From Spirochaetota bacterium (GTDB taxonomy: Bacteria > Spirochaetota > UBA4802 > UBA5550), in NCBI GenBank assembly GCA_003246895.1, contig QKCL01000054.1:1-50021 (forward strand): a stretch of DNA of 50,021 nucleotides, in the 5' to 3' direction. Positions 43,315-50,021 of the stretch are shown in pieces. A program made the translations under genes and the position numbers. The notes below the pieces were generated by a model. The model was given only the letters and a program-made list of their open reading frames with translations. It was not told the DNA's origin and searched no databases. Each line of letters opens with the position of its first letter. Within the stretch, counting starts at the first letter, position 1.

Positions 43315-43761
43315 TTATTCACTCCACAGTTTACCTACATAAAGACAATCCTCGTTTCTTTCAAGTATGTTAATAAGGGAATCATTTATTGGAGGATGTA
43401 TAATGAGACCGGATATCTCATCCCTTGAAAAAAAATCGAAGTCGTGAAGTCTTTCATCAATGCCAAGTCTGAGCTCTCCATCATCAATTGAACAGTAAAA
43501 ACAGATATTCAGCACATGCCTGTCTCCTGATGGATCAATTGAATCAGAAATAAGAGCCACACTCTGAGTTTTAATTTTTATATTTAATTCCTCCTGGAAC
43601 TCTCTCTCAAGAGCTTCAATGAGTGATTCACCGTAATCAACACCTCCACCGGGAAGAAGCCAGTAAATTTCTCCGTTTTTCTTATGGGCAATTAAAAGGA
43701 TTTTGTCATTTTCAAGAATAAGGCCGGCTACTCTGATTCGGATATTGCTGCTAGGGTCCAT
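43315..43761 (-). CDS. NUDIX hydrolase
   Basis: 148 aa. The Nudix box is complete: G39-x5-E45-x7-R53-E54-x2-E57-E58 (GGVDYGESLIEALEREFQEE). The fold is the usual pyrophosphohydrolase acting on nucleoside diphosphate derivatives; the substrate is not predictable. The start overlaps the rnc stop by one base (TAATG), so the pair is co-translated. Confidence 0.92.
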   Translation of the reverse strand: MDPSSNIRIRVAGLILENDKILLIAHKKNGEIYWLLPGGGVDYGESLIEALEREFQEELNIKIKTQSVALISDSIDPSGDRHVLNICFYCSIDDGELRLGIDERLHDFDFFSRDEISGLIIHPPINDSLINILERNEDCLYVGKLWSE

Positions 43762-44507
43762 TAAAAACTTCCCCCATCCTCATTGATTTTCTTTAATACA
43801 AGCTCAGCAGCAGTCATTTCAGCCTTACGTTTGCTGCTTCCGGTACCTCTTGAAACCTCCTTGCCGTCAATGAGGAGTCTCACAATAAATTCTTTTTTAT
43901 GATCCGGACCAATTTCATCCACAACTTCATAGACAGGACGTTCCTTGTATTTTTTCTGAACATACTCCTGGAGAGTTGTCTTTGGATCCCTTAAATATGT
44001 CATACTATCTATTCTTTCAATGTCTTTCTTTAATAGGGAGAGAATAAACCTTCTCGATTCCTTGAGCCCTGAATCAAGATAGACTGCACCGATCAATGCT
44101 TCAAATGAGTTAGCAAGTATTGAGACACGGTTTCTGCCGCCGCTCTGTTCCTCTCCCCTGCCCATGAGGAGAAAGCTGCCTAACTCTATCTCTTTAGCAA
44201 CTTTGGCAAGTGTTGCTTCAGAAACGACCGCAGACTTAATTTTAGCGAGATCCCCTTCGGGATACTCATCAAATCTCTTGAAGAGATATTCATTTACAAT
44301 AAGTCCCAGCACTGAATCTCCAAGGTATTCCAGTCTTTCATTATCCTGAATACTGCTGTTTCCTGATTCATTCACATATGACCTGTGAATCAATGCCCTG
44401 TTAATTAGGCTTTTATTCCTGAACTTTACCTTGATTTGACTCTGTAATCTGTTTAACTGTTTATACCTTTTTTTCTGCTCTTCCTTCTGGATATTTCTCA
44501 TAATCAT
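43761..44507 (-). CDS. rnc: Ribonuclease III
   Basis: 248 aa. RNase III cuts double-stranded RNA in rRNA maturation and mRNA decay. The catalytic signature NERLEYLGDSVLGLI is intact, with the second acidic site in ANSFEALIGAVYLD. The C-terminal double-stranded-RNA-binding domain is DPKTTLQEYVQKKY ... GTGSSKRKAEMTAAELVL. Five bases separate it from acpP; the start may be the ATG at 44507 or 44501, no strong ribosome site favours either. Confidence 0.96.
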   Translation of the reverse strand: MIMRNIQKEEQKKRYKQLNRLQSQIKVKFRNKSLINRALIHRSYVNESGNSSIQDNERLEYLGDSVLGLIVNEYLFKRFDEYPEGDLAKIKSAVVSEATLAKVAKEIELGSFLLMGRGEEQSGGRNRVSILANSFEALIGAVYLDSGLKESRRFILSLLKKDIERIDSMTYLRDPKTTLQEYVQKKYKERPVYEVVDEIGPDHKKEFIVRLLIDGKEVSRGTGSSKRKAEMTAAELVLKKINEDGGSF

Positions 44508-44512
44508 GGGGA

Positions 44513-44761
44513 TCAGTTTTCCATTTCTTTTACTCGTGAATCGATATATTTATACAAATCCTTAAGATATTTAAGTTTTACAATGTCTTCATCAGGTATC
44601 TCAATCCCGAATTTGACTTCTAATGAAATAACGAGCTCAACAATATCTATGGAGTCCACACCCAAGTCTTCAAAAAGCTGAGCATCTTCAGAAATTCTCT
44701 GCTCCTTGATATCAAGTTTATTTATAATAATTTCATTAATAACTTCTGTGATTTCCGACAT
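44513..44761 (-). CDS. acpP: Acyl carrier protein
   Basis: 82 aa acidic four-helix protein carrying fatty acyl chains on 4'-phosphopantetheine attached to S37 in GVDSIDIVE. It lies between rpmF and rnc; a terminator hairpin separates it from rpmF, so it probably has its own promoter. The fab and plsX genes commonly found here in other bacteria are absent. Confidence 0.95.
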   Translation of the reverse strand: MSEITEVINEIIINKLDIKEQRISEDAQLFEDLGVDSIDIVELVISLEVKFGIEIPDEDIVKLKYLKDLYKYIDSRVKEMEN

Positions 44762-44835
44762 ATTCTTCTCATTTTAAAATTATTCGCTAATTTTAAAATT
44801 TTTTTATTAAGTGTCAAATATAATAGTATTCAATA

Positions 44836-44881
44836 AATAATAAAAAAAGGGATCCAAAACAAGATCCCTTTTTTTATTATT
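44836..44881. terminator. Strong hairpin terminator between rpmF and acpP
   Basis: Nineteen-base arms, 44836-44854 and 44863-44881, are perfectly complementary with the loop CAAAACAA. A seven-A and a seven-T run flank the AGGGATC/GATCCCT core, so it can terminate both strands. It lies 15 bp after the rpmF stop. Confidence 0.85.
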
Positions 44882-44896
44882 CAAACCGACAAAATA

Positions 44897-45088
44897 TTAT
44901 TCGCTAACTTTAACCTTTTTTTCAATTACAAGCTGATCCTTGTAATAGCCACACTCAGGACAAACTCTGTGTGGGGCGACATAGGCGCTACATTTGGGAC
45001 ATGGTCTCAAATTTGGTACACCAATAGCATCATGAGATCTTCTCATGCGGGATTTTGATTTCGATTTTCTTCTCTTAGGTACTGCCAC
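44897..45088 (-). CDS. rpmF: 50S ribosomal protein L32
   Basis: 63 aa. Starts [20 protein letters not shown], the L32 signature. The zinc-binding version: C30-x2-C33 and C43-x2-C46 (CPKC, CPEC). Standard large-subunit protein. Its neighbour acpP follows in the same direction behind a terminator. Confidence 0.96.
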   Translation of the reverse strand: MAVPKRRKSKSKSRMRRSHDAIGVPNLRPCPKCSAYVAPHRVCPECGYYKDQLVIEKKVKVSE

Positions 45089-45142
45089 TTTGCCACTCCA
45101 TATATCATCAAATTTATAAACCCAAAATTTCTATTTAAAACT

Positions 45143-45171
45143 TAGGGGTTTTGCCTTCCGTAGAACCCTAC
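45143..45171 (-). terminator. Possible terminator of the scpA-rpsA-TPR block
   Basis: TAGGG at 45143 pairs imperfectly with CCCTA near 45166-45171, and on the minus strand AGTTTTAAAT follows. It lies about 45 bp after the TPR gene stop. The stem is short and bulged, so support is weak. Confidence 0.3.
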
Positions 45172-45214
45172 AGAGACAAATATATATCCAGTAAAAGAAT
45201 ACTAAAAAAAACAA

Positions 45215-45898
45215 TCATTTACTGTCAATAAGAAAAACTCTTTCTTTTGCTCTAACTGTAAAAATTGAGCCGGGAAAAGAACTAATCAATCTTTCGAACG
45301 CTGATTTCGCCTGAACCTTATTCCCTTTTTTCTGATAAAGTCTCCCAATATTATAAAGAATCTGGTCACTTACGATTCCCTTGCTACTTGATGAATCATA
45401 TTTGTTAAGAAAAGTCAGTGCTTCATCTATTTTCCCGGATTCTTCATAGGAAACAGCAACTTTATTAACTGCAATTGACTTCAATATATTATCATTATTC
45501 GCCTGTTTAATGAATCTGTCAAGATAACTGATTGATTCATCATATTTGCCCTTATCAAAATAAATATTGCCCAGTTCATAGCATGAAAGCTCTACGGCAA
45601 TACCAAAACCTGATTCAGCGACAATTTTCTTTAATCCTTCAATGGCGCTTGCTTTTGCCTTTTCATCGGACTGATTTAACCTATACAATTCAGCAAATTT
45701 CTCATATTTTACAAGGTTCTTTCTTGATGCACTGTCAATAAATACATATGCAGAAAATGCAATAACAGCAGCAACCAGAACAACCACCCCAACAGATAGA
45801 ACAACCTTACGGTTAGCCTTAAAAAATGATTTTGCAGTCATCAGCTCAGTTTCAATGATATTTCTTTTAATATCAATATCGCTTCTTTTACCAGTCAT
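45215..45898 (-). CDS. Membrane-anchored TPR protein (YfgM-like)
   Basis: 227 aa. One transmembrane helix (residues ~32-53, VVLSVGVVVLVAAVIAFSAYVF) after a basic cytosolic N-terminus, then TPR repeats (YELGNIYFDKGKYDESISYL, and YNIGRLYQKKGNKVQAKSAF). This type-II layout resembles YfgM/TPR_21 proteins. The start ATG directly follows the rpsA stop (TAGATG). Confidence 0.85.
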   Translation of the reverse strand: MTGKRSDIDIKRNIIETELMTAKSFFKANRKVVLSVGVVVLVAAVIAFSAYVFIDSASRKNLVKYEKFAELYRLNQSDEKAKASAIEGLKKIVAESGFGIAVELSCYELGNIYFDKGKYDESISYLDRFIKQANNDNILKSIAVNKVAVSYEESGKIDEALTFLNKYDSSSSKGIVSDQILYNIGRLYQKKGNKVQAKSAFERLISSFPGSIFTVRAKERVFLIDSK

Positions 45899-47572
45899 CT
45901 ATTTTTTATCTCCGAAGTCTATATTGATCATATCACCCAATGTAACAGTATTTGGGCTTGTTTTCTTTAAAATTTTGTTTAATTCTTCTTTTTCGGACAT
46001 TATTTCAAAATGTTTAATACTGAGAGAGAGCCGCTTCTTATTAACGTCAACATCCAGCACAACAGCATCAACAGAATCCCCTACTTTAAAATAATCTCCA
46101 AGGTTATCAATACGGTTTCTGGATATTTCAGAAATATGAACCAGCCCTTCAATATCATCTTCAAGCTTCACAAACATTCCAAAATCTGTTAAACCTGATA
46201 TAGTTCCATGTACTTTTGTTCTTGGAGGATACTTTTCCTTTATTTTTTCCCATGGAGATTTTTTTAGCTGTTTGATCCCGCATGATATTTTCATCTCTTT
46301 TTTACTTATATCAAGTATTTTGAACTCCACTTCGTTCCCTTCACTATAAAGAGAATTCAAGTCTTTTATATCATCATCCCAGGAAACATCACTGATATGA
46401 ATCAGTCCATCAATACCGTCTTCAAGCTCAACAAACATCCCGAATTTTACAATTTTCTTTATCTTCTTTGCATGAATAGAACCAACGGAAAAACGGCTGT
46501 CAATTGAATTCCATGGATTTTCCAGGAGCTGTTTGTATCCAAGTGAAATCTTTTTATCCTCTTTGTTTAACTGTAGAACAACGAGTTTTACCTGCTGCCC
46601 CTTTTCAAAATAGTCTTTTGAATCTGCATTATTCTTTGTCCAGGAAAGTTCACTGTTACTCAGGAAACCTTCTATTTCATTTTCCAGTTCTACAAATGCA
46701 CCTATTGGAGTTATTGTGACTACAGTACCATTAACAGCTGTCCCAGGACTGTAATTTTTTTCAACGTTTAACCATGGATCTTCAACAAGCTGCTTGATAC
46801 CAAGAGAGACTTTTCTGTCATCCCTGTTTATTAACAAAATTTTAAAATCTCTTATTTCGCCCTGTTTCAGAATTTTTCTTTGCTTGAACACTTTTTTCCA
46901 TGACATGTCATTTCTATGAAGGAGAGCATCGATGCCAGCAACCTTTACAAAGGCTCCGAATTCAACAAACTTCATCACCTCACCCTGGACAACATCACCT
47001 TCCGTATACTTTTCGATAAAAGAACTCCAGTTATGTTCAAGTTCTTCTTCTACAAGATCTTTTCTTGAAACAACTACAGATTTCTTTTTAAAATCAACAC
47101 TTTTAATCAAAAAATCATATTCAGTATCAGACTCTGTAATATTTTTTAAATCTGCGGTAAGAGAGTATGGAAGAAAAACATTTACACCCAGACATCTTAC
47201 AATTTTTCCTTTATTGGTTGCAGAAACCACTTTACCTTTCACTTTGCTGTTCCCGGCATTATAGTATTCAACAAAATTATGCCACTCACGCTCACTTTCA
47301 GCTGCTTTTTTAGAAAAAACATAGACCCCATCAACAAGTTTTTTGCTAACGAGCTTAACCTCACATATATCTCCAACCGCTGGAACTGTATCAAATTCAC
47401 TGAGAGAAATTCTGCCGTCAGACTTAGCTCCGACACTTACATATGCATAGTCAGTATCAATTGTTACAATTTCCCCCTTAACAATCATACCAGGACTTAT
47501 GTTTTCTAAAGCAGTATCAGCAACTAACTCCATGTCAATAGCTTCGAAATTCTCATCTGTAAATTGACTCAT
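45899..47572 (-). CDS. rpsA: 30S ribosomal protein S1
   Basis: 557 aa with six S1 RNA-binding domains, about one per 85 residues; the last four are typical (GTVVTITPIGAFVEL, KIVKFGMFVELEDGIDGLIH and so on), while the first two are diverged and bind the ribosome in known S1. AAGGTG precedes the ATG. It follows cmk by 29 bp, the common cmk-rpsA arrangement, and touches the TPR gene. Confidence 0.96.
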   Translation of the reverse strand: MSQFTDENFEAIDMELVADTALENISPGMIVKGEIVTIDTDYAYVSVGAKSDGRISLSEFDTVPAVGDICEVKLVSKKLVDGVYVFSKKAAESEREWHNFVEYYNAGNSKVKGKVVSATNKGKIVRCLGVNVFLPYSLTADLKNITESDTEYDFLIKSVDFKKKSVVVSRKDLVEEELEHNWSSFIEKYTEGDVVQGEVMKFVEFGAFVKVAGIDALLHRNDMSWKKVFKQRKILKQGEIRDFKILLINRDDRKVSLGIKQLVEDPWLNVEKNYSPGTAVNGTVVTITPIGAFVELENEIEGFLSNSELSWTKNNADSKDYFEKGQQVKLVVLQLNKEDKKISLGYKQLLENPWNSIDSRFSVGSIHAKKIKKIVKFGMFVELEDGIDGLIHISDVSWDDDIKDLNSLYSEGNEVEFKILDISKKEMKISCGIKQLKKSPWEKIKEKYPPRTKVHGTISGLTDFGMFVKLEDDIEGLVHISEISRNRIDNLGDYFKVGDSVDAVVLDVDVNKKRLSLSIKHFEIMSEKEELNKILKKTSPNTVTLGDMINIDFGDKK

Positions 47573-47601
47573 TATATTACACCTTAATTATTTGTTCATA
47601 T

Positions 47602-48282
47602 TCATTTAAAATCGTTTATTATATTCTTCAAATGTTCAACAACCGAATCATATGGCAATTCAGAAGTATCAATATAAATAGCATCATCCACCCTCTTTAG
47701 GGGACCAACTTTTCTATTCATATCTTCAAAATCACGCTGTATAATCTGATTTCTGATTGAATTTTCGTCAACATTTTTTCCCATTTCAACATATTCTTTA
47801 ACTCTTCTGTCAGCCCTGACCTGTACTGAAGCATCAAGATATATTTTTACATCAGCATGAGGGAAAACAATACTGCCAATATCCCTGCCATCCATTATAA
47901 TTGACTCATGGTGAGACCAGCCCCTTAGCATGGCATTTACAAAATCTCTGATAACAGGTTTGTCTGAAAAAAAGCCGATATTCCCAGTTATTCTCTCATC
48001 CCTTATTTCTCTGCTGACGTCATGTCCATTAAGAATAACCGCTACTGTACCGTCATTTCTGAAATTCTGAATCAAATTAATATCATACAGATCAGTCTTT
48101 ATGTCTGTTACATTGTCAACAGAACCATATTTTTTCAAAAAATAATAGGTTACGGCCCTGTAAAGTGCACCGGAATCAATATATTTTATTCCAAGATCAA
48201 CTGCAACCCTTCTGCAGACAGAACTTTTACCAGACCCAGCAGGGCCATCCACCGCTACAGTGATTCTTACAGATTCATTCAT
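47602..48282 (-). CDS. cmk: Cytidylate kinase
   Basis: 226 aa CMP/dCMP kinase. P-loop GPAGSGKS at residues 13-20, the DSGALYRA substrate loop, and MDGRDIGSIVFP with its conserved Asp-Arg and the LID-region arginines (RADRRVKEY). The start lies one base past the scpB stop, so scpB and cmk are translationally linked. Confidence 0.97.
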   Translation of the reverse strand: MNESVRITVAVDGPAGSGKSSVCRRVAVDLGIKYIDSGALYRAVTYYFLKKYGSVDNVTDIKTDLYDINLIQNFRNDGTVAVILNGHDVSREIRDERITGNIGFFSDKPVIRDFVNAMLRGWSHHESIIMDGRDIGSIVFPHADVKIYLDASVQVRADRRVKEYVEMGKNVDENSIRNQIIQRDFEDMNRKVGPLKRVDDAIYIDTSELPYDSVVEHLKNIINDFK

Positions 48283-48283
48283 A

Positions 48284-48877
48284 CTACTCGCTATCCAATG
48301 AAAATTCTTTTATTTCTGATAATTTTGGAAGATCAGACAATTTATTTAATCCGAAAAATCTTAAAAACTCGTCAGTAGTGCCATAGGCAAGAGGTCTTCC
48401 TGGCAGATCCATCCTCCCAACAGGTTTAACAAGATTTCTTTTCATTAAATTTGCAATCATGAGCCTTGAAGAAGACCCCCTGAGTTCATCAACTTCAGCA
48501 AGAACAAGAGGCTGTTTGTAGGCAATAATTGCAAGAGTCTCCAGCATCCCCTTGGACAAGCTCTCTCTCTTCTTCAAGCCCATTGCATGCCTTAACTGCT
48601 CAGCGTACCGTGCATTTGTTACAAACTGATAGCCATTGGACAATTCAGCCAGACGTATACCGCCATCCCTCTCCTCATACTCATCAACAAGACTATCGAT
48701 TATTATTTTCGCCTGAGTGGGATCTATCATGAAGTTTTTAACAAAAAAGTTTATTGGAACTGGTTCGTTACTGAGGAAAAAAACGGATTCAAACAAGCCC
48801 ATGAGGTCATGCTCTACCTCATTCTCATCTTCCATTTCCTCATTCTCTATCTGATCATTGCTGTCTTTTTCAGTCAT
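48284..48877 (-). CDS. scpB: Segregation and condensation protein B
   Basis: 197 aa. ScpB bridges the SMC-ScpA ring that organises the chromosome. Two winged-helix domains are recognisable; the second holds LETLAIIAYKQPLVLAEVDELRGSSS-type conservation, and GRMDLPGRPLAYGTTDEFLRFFGL is the usual C-terminal signature. The N-terminal ~30 residues are acidic. It follows scpA by 18 bp. Confidence 0.94.
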   Translation of the reverse strand: MTEKDSNDQIENEEMEDENEVEHDLMGLFESVFFLSNEPVPINFFVKNFMIDPTQAKIIIDSLVDEYEERDGGIRLAELSNGYQFVTNARYAEQLRHAMGLKKRESLSKGMLETLAIIAYKQPLVLAEVDELRGSSSRLMIANLMKRNLVKPVGRMDLPGRPLAYGTTDEFLRFFGLNKLSDLPKLSEIKEFSLDSE

Positions 48878-48895
48878 AGTAACCTTTAATGGTGC

Positions 48896-49660
48896 TTAAT
48901 GATTTAACTGTTGTGATGAAAACTGCCTGAAAATAAATATCACGCCAAAGTTCTTTTCCTGCCGGACTTTTATCATCCTTGTCTTGGACATTTCAAGAAT
49001 TGCAAGAAAAGAGGCTATAATCTCCGCCCTTGAAGGGTGATCAGAAAAAATTTCAGTAAATTCAATCTTATCTTTTTCTTTAAGCATCTCGATTATATGC
49101 TCAATTTTGTCGCTCACCAGTATTTCGTCAAATATTATTTCCCTGGTATCAACTTCATGTGTTTCATTCAGAACATTGGAAAATGCCTTTAATAGATCAA
49201 AAAGAGACACATCAAAATAATACTCTTCTTCACCAAGTTCTTTAAGATCATTAAGACGAACATAGGCATCGTTCTGGCTGGAATACTTATCCTTTAGTTC
49301 TTCAGACACAACCTGATATTTTTTGTATTCGAGAAGTTTCTGTATCAGTTCAGGAGGCAGCGGCTGTGTAAAATATTCATCTTCAACATCTCCGGAAGGA
49401 AGCAAGGCCCGGCTCTTGTAAAACAGAAGTTCCGACGCAAGCATAATAAACTCTATGGCTATTTTAACATCCATCTGCTCCATTATCTTTAAAAAACCTA
49501 TATACTGCTCTGTAATTTCAGAAATGGAGATTTCGGTAATATCAATTTTGGATTTCTTAATGAGATTCCACAATACATCCAGGGGACCGCTGAATTTTTC
49601 TATACTTACAATGTAAGCCTTTTCAGCACCATTCTCATTATTAACAATATTTTCAGACAT
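48896..49660 (-). CDS. scpA: Segregation and condensation protein A
   Basis: 254 aa kleisin. The N-terminal helix motif FSGPLDVLWNLIKKSKIDI and EFIMLASELLFYKSRALLP are diagnostic, with the C-terminal winged helix (AEIIASFLAILEMSKTRMIKV) that caps the SMC head. With scpB downstream it forms the standard condensin accessory pair; smc itself is not in the window. Confidence 0.95.
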   Translation of the reverse strand: MSENIVNNENGAEKAYIVSIEKFSGPLDVLWNLIKKSKIDITEISISEITEQYIGFLKIMEQMDVKIAIEFIMLASELLFYKSRALLPSGDVEDEYFTQPLPPELIQKLLEYKKYQVVSEELKDKYSSQNDAYVRLNDLKELGEEEYYFDVSLFDLLKAFSNVLNETHEVDTREIIFDEILVSDKIEHIIEMLKEKDKIEFTEIFSDHPSRAEIIASFLAILEMSKTRMIKVRQEKNFGVIFIFRQFSSQQLNH

Positions 49661-49688
49661 ATTTCTCGATTTTTTTAAATAAAAGTAT

Positions 49689-49709
49689 CCCCTTTTCTAA
49701 AAAAAGGGG
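49689..49709 (-). terminator. Hairpin downstream of the cheY-like gene
   Basis: CCCCTTTT (49689-49696) pairs with AAAAGGGG (49702-49709) around a five-base loop, between the response-regulator stop and the scpA start. On the minus strand ATACTTTTATTT follows. Confidence 0.6.
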
Positions 49710-49737
49710 AATTGGGGTACTGTTTTCAAAGTATATA

Positions 49738-50021
49738 TTAAGATAAAGCTTTTTCTGCTGCTTTTTGGAGTCTTTCCGGCGGAAATGGTTTAACAACAAA
49801 ATCTTTAACACCTAATTTAATAGCCTTTGTAAGAAGACTTTCCTGTCCAAGGGCTGTAACCATAATTATCTTTGCATTAGAATCGATGGCAAGAATTTCA
49901 TCAGCAGCTTCAATTCCATCCTTTTCCCGCATTGTAATATCCATAGTCACTAGATCCGGTTTCAGCTTCTTGTACAATTCCACCGCTTCATTTCCATTCT
50001 CGGCTTCACCAACAATCTCAT
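49738..50021 (-). CDS. CheY-like single-domain response regulator (partial)
   Basis: The gene runs out of the right edge. The visible ~94 residues are a receiver domain: EIVGEAENGNEAVELYKKL, the phospho-acceptor aspartate in LVTMDITM, MVTALGQ with the signalling threonine, and VKPFPPERL with the conserved lysine. It stops right after the receiver (EKALS), so there is no output domain. Its start lies outside the window; the frame continues to the last base. Confidence 0.9.
   Translation of the reverse strand, partial: EIVGEAENGNEAVELYKKLKPDLVTMDITMREKDGIEAADEILAIDSNAKIIMVTALGQESLLTKAIKLGVKDFVVKPFPPERLQKAAEKALS

Overview
This looks like the chromosome of a Gram-negative (diderm), probably anaerobic or facultative bacterium of moderate GC content. 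A FadL/OmpP1-type outer-membrane porin, a predicted PBP4-type lipoprotein and outward-facing TPR proteins point to two membranes. The compact orders rpmF-acpP-rnc (without plsX/fab genes between) and scpA-scpB-cmk-rpsA-TPR, and the HisKA_2-type sensor kinases, fit Spirochaetota best; that placement is an inference from gene order, roughly even odds. I saw no rRNA, tRNA, CRISPR array, insertion sequence or integrase.

Layout. 1-1278: two tandem patatin-like lipases (the first cut by the window edge) and a small Cys-rich CWC protein. 1625-6992: a leftward six-gene operon, rrf2 - DUF1858/solute-binding fusion - HypB/UreG-like GTPase - DUF1858/ABC ATPase - small zinc ribbon - hcp. It starts at a perfect 54-bp palindrome overlapping a promoter and ends at a hairpin terminator. 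This is the best candidate for an undescribed system: a cytosolic set of nucleotidases and a signal-less solute-binding protein apparently devoted to the hybrid cluster protein Hcp (NO/hydroxylamine detoxification). 7119-12655: a GAF sensor kinase, two proteins of unknown function and an unusual soluble AraC/beta-propeller regulator. 12713-16703: folD, a GIY-YIG protein and a large membrane spermidine-synthase-like protein. 16908-19367: hypD-hypE-hypC for [NiFe]-hydrogenase maturation. 19737-21092: FadL porin.

21354-27279, all leftward: a phage-like DUF6266-type protein, a REC-PAS-PAS-HisKA_2 hybrid kinase, and a coupled cluster of an unknown protein, a stand-alone CheB methylesterase, a HExxH protein and an MtfA-SEC-C peptidase. 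27477-31868, rightward: a SLOG-like Rossmann protein, a small membrane protein, a HAD phosphatase that appears to start at ATT, a YdjM-like membrane protein, a GMC oxidoreductase with a four-Cys motif and a small unknown protein. 31939-34014: a YycJ-like MBL hydrolase and a solitary trpB. 34383-36056: an HD hydrolase and a queuosine-precursor transporter behind a recognisable preQ1-I riboswitch.

36147-50021: murJ leftward; then a rightward operon fetA-fetB-dacB-TPR-degenerate ABC ATPase; then a long leftward housekeeping block (partial cheY, scpA, scpB, cmk, rpsA, TPR, rpmF, acpP, rnc, nudix, STAS). The two blocks meet tail to tail with no bases between stop codons at 42957/42958. The housekeeping genes are ordinary; the interest lies in the Hcp operon and its operator, the soluble AraC-propeller, the ATT start, the dead ABC ATPase and the peptidase/CheB cluster.
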